Shown: piece by piece, positions 1-7,636 of the stretch
Position numbering within the stretch: the first letter of the stretch is position 1
Layout: the number at the start of each line of letters is the position of its first letter
Assembly: GCA_030765725.1 (NCBI GenBank)
Contig: JAVCDF010000011.1
Coordinates: 1 to 41,078 of the forward strand
DNA length: 41,078 bases
DNA from: Candidatus Chlorobium antarcticum
Lineage (GTDB): Bacteria; Bacteroidota; Chlorobiia; Chlorobiales; Chlorobiaceae
Direction of reading: 5' to 3'
Position numbers and translations under genes: made by a program
Notes under the pieces: generated by a model
Databases searched by the model: none
What the model saw: the letters and a program-made list of their open reading frames with translations, nothing else
Told to the model about the DNA's origin: nothing

Positions 1-58
1 AAAGAAAAAAACTATTGGCAGAGCAGCAGAAACTTCGTAAAATGTACTGGTTCGCAAA

Positions 59-721
59 TCAAACAACCGGAGACGGGCAGTAGTGAATTGAAACCCCGTT
101 TTGCGACATCATCCAAAAATCACGCCGCTTTGAAGTGAAGAGTTTTGTAAAATCAAAAGAAGGGCTCGAAAACTCTTTTATGATCTCCGTAACCAAAGCC
201 CTGTGGTACTTGAGATTGCTTGCTGAGCCGATAATCGTATCAAGATCAAAATTAGATTTGGAGAACTTCTTTAATTCTTCAACATGTTTGGGGCTAAAAT
301 CAAGCATGTTAAACTCAAAGAATGGACGCTCGTCCATCTTGTTCTCTTTTTCAAGATCACTGTAAAACAAGTACCGTAGGCCATCCGTCAAAACTCCGAA
401 TCGAGCTTCTTCTGTTACAGAAAAATACCTATAGAGTTGGCCTACATGATTATTTTCAAGATCAGAATCGATTGGCTTACACTCAATAAGCATAACAATC
501 TTGTCTTCGCTTTTGAGGGCGTAGTCAACCTTCTCGCCTTTTTTCATACGTACATCTGCGGTAAGCTCTGGGATTACTTCAGATGGGTTGAATACATCAT
601 ATCCCAAAGCCTGAATAAATGGCAAAACAAACGCAGTCTTGGCAGCTTCTTCCGTATGAACTGAGGCTCTTTGCCGCTCAATTCTGGTGGCAAGTTCTTT
701 GAGTCTGTCAATAAGATCCAT
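59..721 (-). CDS. Truncated type IV/HsdR-N-like restriction endonuclease
   Basis: A 220-aa protein resembling predicted restriction endonucleases with the HsdR N-terminal fold (COG2810-like). It shows a PD-(D/E)xK-type core: Asp66 in KVDYAL, then Glu80-Cys-Lys82 in LIECKP, and a QxxxY-like motif in GQLYRYF (about 95-101). It would cut or bind foreign DNA. Family members are, from memory, about 350 aa. Here similarity fades after about residue 198, and the last 20 residues (from KRRDFW) do not look like the family, so the C-terminal third seems lost by recombination. The start has a strong Shine-Dalgarno (GGGAGG about 7 nt upstream). Base composition is AT-richer than the core genes to the right. 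It lies on the island side of the integrase remnant. Activity is uncertain because the catalytic core is kept but the partner domain is gone. Confidence 0.6.
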   Translation of the reverse strand: MDLIDRLKELATRIERQRASVHTEEAAKTAFVLPFIQALGYDVFNPSEVIPELTADVRMKKGEKVDYALKSEDKIVMLIECKPIDSDLENNHVGQLYRYFSVTEEARFGVLTDGLRYLFYSDLEKENKMDERPFFEFNMLDFSPKHVEELKKFSKSNFDLDTIIGSASNLKYHRALVTEIIKEFSSPSFDFTKLFTSKRRDFWMMSQNGVSIHYCPSPVV

Positions 722-787
722 CTAGATCCTCCCTAATTTTTAATTCTACTTAAAAAACATTAAAAATCCTGTATAAAATACTCCTTC

Positions 788-802
788 TGCTCCTTTGGAG
801 CA
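788..802. other. Small perfect hairpin upstream of the nuclease gene
   Basis: TGCTCC and GGAGCA form a 6-bp perfect stem around a TTT loop. No T-tract follows on either strand, so it is not a convincing terminator. It lies in the 160-bp gap between the nuclease gene (starts 721, minus strand) and the end of the integrase remnant (882). A G-rich run of GAGGGT repeats sits just to its right at about 826-842. Confidence 0.3.
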
Positions 803-881
803 AGAGAATAACAGGAAAAAGTAAGAGTGAGGGTGAGGGTGGAACAACCATCGTTCCATCACCACTCAAAGACGGTCGGCT

Positions 882-1970
882 TTATATGGCTTTTAGCCCA
901 TCCAGATAATCAGCCCATGACTGCATCATCTTTGTTCTTTCAGCAAGATGCTGTGTGCGATTGTAAGCGCCTCCAAGCCGGTCAGGCACGGCATGTGCCA
1001 ACTGAGCCTCGATAGCGTCAGGGGAGAACTCTAACTGCTCGTGCAGCAAGGTTCTGGCGGTTGCGCGGAACCCGTGGCCGCTCACTTGCTCAGAGCTCCA
1101 TCCCATCGTGCGCAGTGCCATGTTGACGGTATCGTCCATCTGCGGTCAGCTGCATCAATATGAGCCCATTGCATTTTCCGCAGTTCTCCGGGGCGAACGA
1201 ATAGCATTGGGGCTAGCTGCAGCGCACAACGGACGACCAATCCGGGGTAAATGTCCGACGCACGCAGGAGTCGGCCAAGCTCTTGCGTGTCGAGTATTGC
1301 CGACATGTGGCGTTTCGCTGGGCTCTTCAGTACCCGACCAAGCCAAGCTGCAGGGTTGCCAGTTACGCCGTCCACACCCGAAACCAGTGCGAAAAGAAAA
1401 ATCTGGCCGATGATGGAACGAACTCGATGCGCGGTTTCCAGATAGCCTTCTGCTTCGATCACACGCAGCGCGTCCATTATATCCTTGGTGGTGGACCTCA
1501 GCAATCGGCTTGGATCCGAGCAGGGCAATAACATAGCGCTCCATACGCGAACGGATCATGCGAGCATGACCCTCCGCCCAGTCAGAGGAGGCAACAGTAA
1601 TCCATTCCCGCGCGACGCTTTCAATTGTGGGCACATTGGTGCGTTGAGAAGACGCCTTCTTTTGAGCTTTGCGGTTTTCTGAAGGGTCAACTCCGTCAGC
1701 AAGAAGCTCACGAGCCTCAGCCCTTCGGCGTCGAGCAAGGTCAAGGCTTACATCAGGGTAAGTCCCAAGCGACAACATCCGAGGCTTGCCATTGAAACGG
1801 TATCTCAGCCGCCACCATTTAGAGGGCGGCTGCTGCTTGCCATCCGCATCGTAGCGGGCAGGTCCAACATGAAGGGACAACCCTTTCCCGTCGGAAAGTA
1901 TCTGCATCTCGGCGGTCGGCTTGACCGTCTCAACCCTACGAGCTGAGACAGGAGGAGAGTTTTGAGCCAT
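882..1970 (-). pseudogene. Degraded P4-type tyrosine integrase
   Basis: Three overlapping-frame pieces together spell a tyrosine recombinase of the P4/DUF4102 class. The first piece (start 1970) carries the arm-binding domain (KGLSLHVGP, LSLGTYPDVSLDLARRRR, GVDPSENRKAQ) up to KPIAEV. One extra C in the coding strand near 1493-1494 then shifts the frame, and the core domain continues as TTKDIMDALRVIEAEGYLETA through the first catalytic Arg (RPGELRKMQW) to DRRWTIP near 1128. From there the sequence jumps to a third frame with MDDTVNMALRTMGW, GHGFRATART (HxxR box) and AYNRT (catalytic Tyr). About 60-70 residues between WTIP and MDDTV, which should include the catalytic Lys region, are missing. 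The gene cannot make a full recombinase. Its place just behind tRNA-Cys marks an old island insertion. Confidence 0.85.
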
Positions 1971-2091
1971 TTGTGTATAACTTTTAGGGCGGTTGGCGGA
2001 AGTAATCTAGAGTTACACACAAAATTACACACAAAAGTTTAGAGACTCGCGAATATTTGTGACAACCGATGAACGCCCAGAAACCAGAAAA

Positions 2092-2109
2092 CCCCTGTGT
2101 TTGCAGGGG
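2092..2109 (-). terminator. Rho-independent terminator downstream of tRNA-Cys
   Basis: Read on the minus strand, CCCCTG and CAGGGG form a 6-bp GC-rich stem with a 6-nt loop, followed directly by TTTTCTGGTTT. It lies about 40 nt past the tRNA 3' end and before the integrase remnant, so it likely ends the tRNA transcript. Confidence 0.6.
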
Positions 2110-2123
2110 CTTTGAAGGTTTAT

Positions 2124-2142
2124 GAGGTTTCTTGAAAACCTC
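2124..2142 (-). other. Hairpin in the tRNA-Cys trailer
   Basis: GAGGTTT and AAACCTC form a 7-bp stem with a 5-nt loop immediately past the tRNA 3' CCA (minus strand). There is no T-run. It could be a processing signal for the tRNA 3' end or part of the recombination site of the integrase. Its arm is also complementary to the AAAACCTC of the tRNA anticodon arm. Confidence 0.4.
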
Positions 2143-2145
2143 GTC

Positions 2146-2219
2146 TGGAGGTGAAGAGCGGATTCGAACCGCTGTACGAGGTTTTGCAGACCTCTGCCTA
2201 GCCACTCGGCCACTTCACC
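2146..2219 (-). tRNA. tRNA-Cys (GCA), CCA encoded
   Basis: The minus strand folds into a full cloverleaf: acceptor GGTGAAG/CTTCACC, D arm with GCC/GGC, anticodon stem GAGGT/ACCTC around loop CTGCAAA (anticodon GCA), T arm AGCGG/CCGCT with TTCGAAT loop, discriminator T (U73, typical of tRNA-Cys), and an encoded CCA at 2146-2148. The mature body is 71 nt plus CCA. Its 3' end faces the broken integrase, so this tRNA is the probable attachment site of the island. No second copy of the tRNA 3' end is visible in 1-2100. Confidence 0.95.
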
Positions 2220-2393
2220 CTAAATAAGACTGATATAGGTACATAAAAAGATGCGGTTTTGCAAATCTTTGTACCCAGCTTCTTTTGTGTTTCAGTGCTT
2301 AAGAATGACGGTTTCCTCCTGAATGGAGCATGGCGGCAGGCAAGGGTATTTGGTGACGGGGTTCTGTATATTCAAAAGAAAAACCTATATCCT

Positions 2394-3641
2394 ATGACCA
2401 CGCTCTCCATTGTCATTATCCTCTTTCTCCTCATTCTGCTTGCTTTCTCTCTTCGAAGAATTATTGCTGATGCTTTCCTGAAAGGGGAAGTGGTGCGTCT
2501 GCGAATTGAGGCTCAGGAGCTTGGCGAACTTCGAGATCTCTCTCAAAAACTTGGCACTGAACTTGAGGTTGAACGCAGCCGTACTGTTGACCGAGACACC
2601 TTTCTTCAGCAATCGGAAGCCCGCCTGAATACGGCATTCGAAAACCTTTCGCGCAGGATTCTTGAAGAGCGGGGCAGGGCGCTTGGTGAAGAGAACAGAT
2701 CCAGACTCAGCGAACTTATGCTTCCGTTCCGTGAACAGCTCGACTCATTTCGCCAGAGGGTAGAGGCAGTGCATCGGGATGACACAGAGCTTTCGGGTCA
2801 ACTGAAGGAGCAGCTCGTGCAGTTGATGAACCTGAACGCCCGGGTTGGGGAAGAGGCGAGCAGTCTTGTTCGGGCCATTAAAGGGGACTCCAAAAAGCAG
2901 GGAGACTGGGGCGAGCTGATTATTGAAAAGATATTCGAGGATTCAGGGCTCCAGAGAGATCGCGAGTACAGGGTCCAGGAGAGTTCCCGTAACGATGAGG
3001 GCACCCTTGTCCGCCCGGACTTCATTGTGAGCCTTCCGGGTGAAAAAAGCGTTGTAGTCGATTCAAAAGTGTCGCTGAAGGCTTATGAGCGTTATTCAGG
3101 ACTGGATGAGGGCAAGGAGAGAACGGCAGCCCTTCGTGAGCATGTTGCGTCCGTCAAACGCCATGTAGCTGAACTCCAGCAGAAAGACTATACGGGAATA
3201 GAGGGAAACCGCACCCTTGATTTTGTAATTATGTGTATACCCGTGGAGCCAGCCTGGCAGAGTGCTATGGAGGGGGATCCGGATCTTCTGTATGAGCTTG
3301 CAGGCAAGAATGTGGTGATTTGCGGTCCGGCAACCCTTATGATTACCCTTAAGCTTATTGCCCAGTTATGGCGGCGCGAAAAAGAGAACCGTAACGCTGA
3401 ATTGATTGCGGCTGCTGGCGGTAAAATTTATGATCAGGTTGTTCTTGTTGCTGAGGCTCTTTCTGAAGCAAGACGCAGGCTCTCTGCGGTGGAAGAGTCT
3501 TTTGAGCTTGCACAGCGCCGTCTTTCGGATGGACGGGGTAATCTTGTGCGGAAGGTTGAGGCTATTCGCTCACTTGGAGCGAAGGTGAGCAGGAGCATGC
3601 CTGAGGAAACGGCTGACGCATCGCGGAACGGAGAGGATTGA
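2394..3641 (+). CDS. rmuC: DNA recombination protein RmuC
   Basis: A 415-aa RmuC-family protein. Residues 2-20 form a membrane anchor (TLSIVIILFLLILLAFSL), about 30-160 is charged and predicted coiled coil, and the C-terminal half is the RmuC nuclease-like domain with GDWGE (170-174), RPDF (207-210) and VVDSK (221-225), which fit a PD-(D/E)xK core. In E. coli, RmuC limits recombination-associated inversions; its biochemistry is poorly defined. I chose the ATG at 2394 because the hydrophobic anchor starts there; the open frame extends upstream to 2259 but that stretch is not RmuC-like. There is no clear Shine-Dalgarno. It is monocistronic, divergent from tRNA-Cys and convergent with the helicase gene. 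Confidence 0.92.
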   Translation: MTTLSIVIILFLLILLAFSLRRIIADAFLKGEVVRLRIEAQELGELRDLSQKLGTELEVERSRTVDRDTFLQQSEARLNTAFENLSRRILEERGRALGEENRSRLSELMLPFREQLDSFRQRVEAVHRDDTELSGQLKEQLVQLMNLNARVGEEASSLVRAIKGDSKKQGDWGELIIEKIFEDSGLQRDREYRVQESSRNDEGTLVRPDFIVSLPGEKSVVVDSKVSLKAYERYSGLDEGKERTAALREHVASVKRHVAELQQKDYTGIEGNRTLDFVIMCIPVEPAWQSAMEGDPDLLYELAGKNVVICGPATLMITLKLIAQLWRREKENRNAELIAAAGGKIYDQVVLVAEALSEARRRLSAVEESFELAQRRLSDGRGNLVRKVEAIRSLGAKVSRSMPEETADASRNGED

Positions 3642-3655
3642 TTTCTCTCTTTTCT
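3631..3655 (+). terminator. Weak terminator overlapping the rmuC stop
   Basis: GAGAG and CTCTC form a 5-bp stem around a 9-nt loop that contains the rmuC stop codon, followed by TTTTCTT. The stem is short, so this is tentative. Confidence 0.3.
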
Positions 3656-3740
3656 TATGCACAAAAAACTTTAAGAAACAAAGTGAGTCGACAAAAGGGA
3701 AAAAGCGATAGGGGGGCGCTTTACAAGAGGAAAAGAGGAG

Positions 3741-3762
3741 GGCGCTACATATTAATAGCGCC
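3741..3762. terminator. Inverted repeat at the helicase 3' end
   Basis: GGCGCTA and TAGCGCC are perfect 7-bp arms around an 8-nt spacer. The minus-strand stop codon of the helicase gene (3752-3754) lies inside the structure. A pyrimidine-rich but interrupted T stretch follows on the minus strand. It may act as a shared terminator between the convergent rmuC and helicase genes. Confidence 0.45.
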
Positions 3763-4993
3763 GCTGTTTTGGTCGGCTGCTTCCCTGAGGAGGCCTCGGG
3801 GTGGGGTGTCCGCTTCGTCCACGGCCCTGCTGCTGGGCGGCTTTAACGGGATGGTGGTCAACAAGTGGAAAAGGATGCCCTTCAACTACGGGGATGCTTT
3901 TGGCTATCAGTTTTTCTATGTCTCTCAGGTATTCTTTCTCTTCGGCATCACAGAAGGAAATAGCTGTTCCCGATGCTCCTGCGCGTCCGGTTCTTCCAAT
4001 CCGGTGCACATAGGTTTCAGGAATGTTTGATGTGTCAAAATTGATGACATACTGAAGCTCATCTACATCAATTCCCCTTGCGGCAATATCGGTGGCTACA
4101 AGCACCCGCGTTTTCTGTGACTTGAAGTTGGAGAGAGCTCGCTGCCTCGCATTCTGCGCCTTGTTGCCATGAATGGCTTCGGCGGTGATGCCGTGCTTCA
4201 AAAGATGCTTTACAACCTTGTCTGCCCCATGTTTGGTTCGTGTAAAAACAAGGGCGGTTGTAATGTCAGGGTTCTTCAGGAGGTGCACCAACAGGGCGCT
4301 TTTATTGCCCTTGTCTACAAAGTAGATTTGCTGGTTGATGATTTCAACGGTAGAAGAGGGCGGTGTGACCGATATTTTTGTTGGGTTGTGGAGAATCGTA
4401 GAGGAAAGCCGAACAATGTCGGGGGGCATAGTTGCTGAAAAGAAGAGGGACTGTTTTTCTTTGGGAAGAGCAGCAAGGACTTTGCGGATGTCATGAATAA
4501 AGCCCATGTCAAGCATTCTGTCGGCTTCGTCAAGAACAAGAATCTCAACATCATGCAGGTTGATGAACCCTTGGTTCATGAGGTCAAGAAGGCGGCCTGG
4601 AGTAGCTATAAGAATATCGAACCCCTTTTTGAGCCTTCCTACCTGCGGGTTCTGGTTCACACCTCCAAAAATTACCGTGTTGGTAAGACCAGTGTGGCGT
4701 CCATAAGCCGAAAAGCTTTCTCCAATCTGAATGGCAAGCTCCCTGGTGGGTGTGACAATGAGTGAACGGATTTTTTTTACAGGCCTACGGGAATTGTTCT
4801 CCAGCAGGCGCTGAAGGATAGGAATGGCAAAGGCTGCGGTTTTTCCTGTACCGGTTTGAGCGCATCCCAACAGGTCGCCTCCTTTGAGAACAAGAGGAAT
4901 GGCTTCGGCCTGAATGGGGGTTGGATGGCTGTATCCCTCTTCCTGAAGTGCGCGGAGTATTGGGTCAATGATATGTAGTGAACTGAATTGCAT
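3752..4993 (-). CDS. rhlE: DEAD-box ATP-dependent RNA helicase, RhlE-like
   Basis: A 413-aa DEAD-box helicase acting on structured RNA (ribosome assembly or mRNA decay). In order: Q motif with F3 and Q28, Walker A AQTGTGKT (45-52), PTRELA (82-87), TPGR (131-134), DEAD (155-158), SAT (186-188), and in the second RecA lobe [16 protein letters not shown] and [10 protein letters not shown]. The C-terminal tail is short, basic and Pro/Gln/Arg-rich, typical of RhlE-type proteins. It starts 26 nt after the usp stop on the same strand, so it is probably the last gene of sulP-usp-rhlE. No Shine-Dalgarno is obvious. The family is certain; the exact RhlE assignment is by overall resemblance. Confidence 0.9.
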   Translation of the reverse strand: MQFSSLHIIDPILRALQEEGYSHPTPIQAEAIPLVLKGGDLLGCAQTGTGKTAAFAIPILQRLLENNSRRPVKKIRSLIVTPTRELAIQIGESFSAYGRHTGLTNTVIFGGVNQNPQVGRLKKGFDILIATPGRLLDLMNQGFINLHDVEILVLDEADRMLDMGFIHDIRKVLAALPKEKQSLFFSATMPPDIVRLSSTILHNPTKISVTPPSSTVEIINQQIYFVDKGNKSALLVHLLKNPDITTALVFTRTKHGADKVVKHLLKHGITAEAIHGNKAQNARQRALSNFKSQKTRVLVATDIAARGIDVDELQYVINFDTSNIPETYVHRIGRTGRAGASGTAISFCDAEEKEYLRDIEKLIAKSIPVVEGHPFPLVDHHPVKAAQQQGRGRSGHPTPRPPQGSSRPKQRRY

Positions 4994-5019
4994 GTGCTGG
5001 GGATTTGGGATAAAGTGGT

Positions 5020-5871
5020 TCAGCGAAGAATGAGAAGTGGTATTGTGGTTTCTGCAAGCATACGGGTTGTTGTGCTGCCAACAAGAAACCGTCTGATTGG
5101 TTTGTGGCCGTATGCGCCCATCACCATCAGTTCAATCTGGTTTGTTGCCGCGTAGTTGCCAATGGCTTCTGCCGCGGTGCCCTCAAGCAGTGCGGAGGTT
5201 GTTTTGAACCCTTTTTCCTTGAGGTCGCGGGTTGCTGCCTCAAGATAGGCTGGGTGCGTCATGGCGGCTTTTCCTGCCATAACAATGTGGCATTCACACC
5301 CTAAAAGGAGGGGGCTGGCCAAAACCATGTCAAGAGCTTTTCTGGAGGTTGGGCTTGCGTCGAATGCAATCATGAAGCGGGTCGGCACATGGAACTCCTG
5401 CATAACGACCAGAACAGGGCAATGCAGAGTCCGAATAGCATGTTCCAGATGGCTGCCAATGGCATGGTTGGCAGTGCCGTGAAGTTCCCCCTTGCGGCCC
5501 ATGACGGCGAGTCGGATTTCAGGCTCAAGATCCGTGAGGGTTTCAACAAGGCTGCCGTGCAGTTGCAGGGTGGTAAGGTCAGTCATGCCTGATTGCTCTG
5601 CAAGATTTCGGGCTTCAGCAAGAAGGGCCTCGCCATGCTCCCTGCCGATACGGCTTTTTTCAGCATCAAGCAGAACCAGCTGCTCAAGCAGACGCTGGCG
5701 GCTTCCAAACCCGATGGTTCCAGAAAGGTCTCCAGACGGAGGAAGCGATTCCTTTTCAAGGACATGAAGGAGCTGAAGGGGCGCTTCGAGCTTCTTGGCG
5801 GCCCAGACGCCGGCGTCGCAGACAGCTTTTGCTCCTGTTGAACCATCAAGGCATGCAGTAATGATTTTCAT
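5020..5871 (-). CDS. Universal stress protein, tandem UspA domains
   Basis: A 283-aa protein with two UspA domains (about 1-145 and 146-283), as in tandem Usps that bind ATP and respond to stress. The second domain has the complete Gx2Gx9GS/T nucleotide-binding signature ([16 protein letters not shown] near the C-terminus). The first domain has GRKG...GS with spacing changed by one residue, so ATP binding there is less sure. Two ATGs lie close together. I chose the one at 5871 because AAGGGGAG then sits about 6 nt upstream; the ATG at 5877 would abut it. It starts 15 nt after the sulP stop and precedes rhlE, suggesting co-transcription. Which stress it answers cannot be told from the sequence. 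Confidence 0.88.
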   Translation of the reverse strand: MKIITACLDGSTGAKAVCDAGVWAAKKLEAPLQLLHVLEKESLPPSGDLSGTIGFGSRQRLLEQLVLLDAEKSRIGREHGEALLAEARNLAEQSGMTDLTTLQLHGSLVETLTDLEPEIRLAVMGRKGELHGTANHAIGSHLEHAIRTLHCPVLVVMQEFHVPTRFMIAFDASPTSRKALDMVLASPLLLGCECHIVMAGKAAMTHPAYLEAATRDLKEKGFKTTSALLEGTAAEAIGNYAATNQIELMVMGAYGHKPIRRFLVGSTTTRMLAETTIPLLILR

Positions 5872-5886
5872 AGTCATCTCCCCTTG

Positions 5887-7398
5887 TTAATGGCCTGAAA
5901 GTATCTTTTCAACCTCTTCGGGTTTGTCATGCACCCCGAAGCGGTCGACAATGGTGGTACTGGCTTCATTCATTCCAATAATCTCGACCCGTGCACCTTC
6001 GCGCCGGAATTTGATGACAGCCTTATCAAGAGCTGATACTGCGCTGATGTCCCAAAAATGAGCTCCTGAGAGGTCGATGACTACGCGGGCAACAGCTTCC
6101 CTGAAATCAAACGAGTCGGTGAATTTGTCGGCCGATGCAAAGAATATCTGGCCGATGACCCTGTATGTCCTTGTAGTGCCGCTGCTGTCCAGCTCTTTTT
6201 TTACAAGCATGAAGTGGCCGACCTTGTTTGCAAAAAAGAGCGATGCGAGAAGGATGCCCGCAAAAACTCCAATTGCAAGGTTGTGGGTGCCTACAACCGT
6301 GATGACGGTGACGAGCATAACAATGCTTGTGGATGGGGGATGTTTACGCAGGTTGAGCAGTGATTCCCATGAAAAGGTGCCGATGGAGACCATGATCATA
6401 ACTGCCACAAGGGCGGCCATAGGAATTTGGCGGATCCATGCGTCGAAAAACACGACCATGACCAGCAGAAAAAAGCCTGCCGAGAATGAAGAGAGTCTGC
6501 CGCGGCCTCCCGACTTTACATTGATAACCGACTGGCCTATCATTCCGCATCCGGCCATTCCTCCAATGAGCCCCGCTCCAATATTGGCAATGCCCTGGGC
6601 TCTGCATTCCCGGTTTTTGTCGCTTCCCGTGTCGGTCAAATCGTCTACAATTGTTGCCGTCATCATGGACTCGAGGAGGCCTACAGTTGCAAGACCGATT
6701 GCGTAGGGGAAAATGATGGAGAGGGTTTCCATGTTCAGGGGCACTTCAGGCCAGAGGAAAACCGGGAGCGTATCGGGGAGTTGGCCCATGTCGCCCACAG
6801 TTCTGATGTCGAGCCCTGCTGCCATGGAGATTCCGGTGAGGAGGATGATGGCTACAAGGGGCGAGGGGAGGCTTTTGCCAATAACGGGCAGAAGGGGAAA
6901 GAGGTAGATGAGTGCAAGGCCGCCGGCTGTCATTGCATATACCGGCCAGGTAACATTGGTGAGTTCGGGAAGCTGGGCCATGAAAATAAGGATGGCCAGC
7001 GCATTGACAAACCCCGTGACCACTGAACGGGAAACAAAGCGCATCAGGCTGCCGAGCCTGAAATAGCCTGCTCCTATCTGGAGCAGTCCGGTGAGGATTG
7101 TAGCTGCAAAGAGATACTGCAGACCGTGTTCACGAACAAGTGTTACCATCAGGAGCGCCATGGCGCCTGTGGCAGCCGAAATCATAGCGGGACGACCGCC
7201 AGTGAAAGCTGTGATGATGGCAATGGAAAAGGCAGCATAGAGGCCAACTTTGGGGTCAACGCCGGCAATTATCGAAAAGGCGATGGCTTCGGGGATGAGA
7301 GCAAGAGCAACAACAAGTCCGGAGAGCAGGTCAGGGCGTATGTTTGAAAACCATTCGTTTTTTATTCTTTCAGTCATAGAGTCGGTTTGGTGATGCAA
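5887..7398 (-). CDS. SulP-family anion permease with STAS domain
   Basis: A 503-aa inner-membrane transporter of the SulP (SLC26) family: an N-terminal [20 protein letters not shown] signature, about 10-12 hydrophobic segments to residue 400, then a cytoplasmic STAS domain ([20 protein letters not shown] and following). SulP proteins carry sulfate, bicarbonate or other anions; sequence alone does not choose. In a sulfur-oxidising autotroph either sulfate export or bicarbonate uptake would make sense. It is the first gene of a probable operon with usp and rhlE. The start could be the Met at position 1 or the Met at position 8 (7377); neither has a clear Shine-Dalgarno. Confidence 0.9.
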   Translation of the reverse strand: MHHQTDSMTERIKNEWFSNIRPDLLSGLVVALALIPEAIAFSIIAGVDPKVGLYAAFSIAIITAFTGGRPAMISAATGAMALLMVTLVREHGLQYLFAATILTGLLQIGAGYFRLGSLMRFVSRSVVTGFVNALAILIFMAQLPELTNVTWPVYAMTAGGLALIYLFPLLPVIGKSLPSPLVAIILLTGISMAAGLDIRTVGDMGQLPDTLPVFLWPEVPLNMETLSIIFPYAIGLATVGLLESMMTATIVDDLTDTGSDKNRECRAQGIANIGAGLIGGMAGCGMIGQSVINVKSGGRGRLSSFSAGFFLLVMVVFFDAWIRQIPMAALVAVMIMVSIGTFSWESLLNLRKHPPSTSIVMLVTVITVVGTHNLAIGVFAGILLASLFFANKVGHFMLVKKELDSSGTTRTYRVIGQIFFASADKFTDSFDFREAVARVVIDLSGAHFWDISAVSALDKAVIKFRREGARVEIIGMNEASTTIVDRFGVHDKPEEVEKILSGH

Positions 7399-7636
7399 TT
7401 GATTGCTGGGCTGAATATAGAATTAAATGGTATAACATTTATGGTTGTCATCATGAAGAAACACGCTCTTTTTTTATGATTCGCGCTGCCTATCCATTAC
7501 TTTCAAATTATGCCGTCCGTTATCCCTCAAACCATTCAGATTGAGACCGCCATGAATTTCAGGGTTCTGATGTCGGCGAGCCGAAACTTGACGGTGCTGG
7601 TACAGTTACGCTTGAAACCGAGTAAGAGGTGCGGAT

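Noticed and set aside
1-2219. Complete prophage or active mobile island
   Set aside because: No phage structural, replication or transfer genes are visible and the integrase is broken.
2259-2393. N-terminal extension of rmuC
   Set aside because: The 45 extra residues are not RmuC-like and would bury the membrane anchor; ATG 2394 is the natural start.
3638-4030. 130-aa plus-strand open frame
   Set aside because: It is antisense to the end of the clear DEAD-box helicase gene and has no family features.
6077-6706. 209-aa plus-strand open frame
   Set aside because: It is the antisense shadow of the SulP transporter gene, with composition expected from reverse reading.
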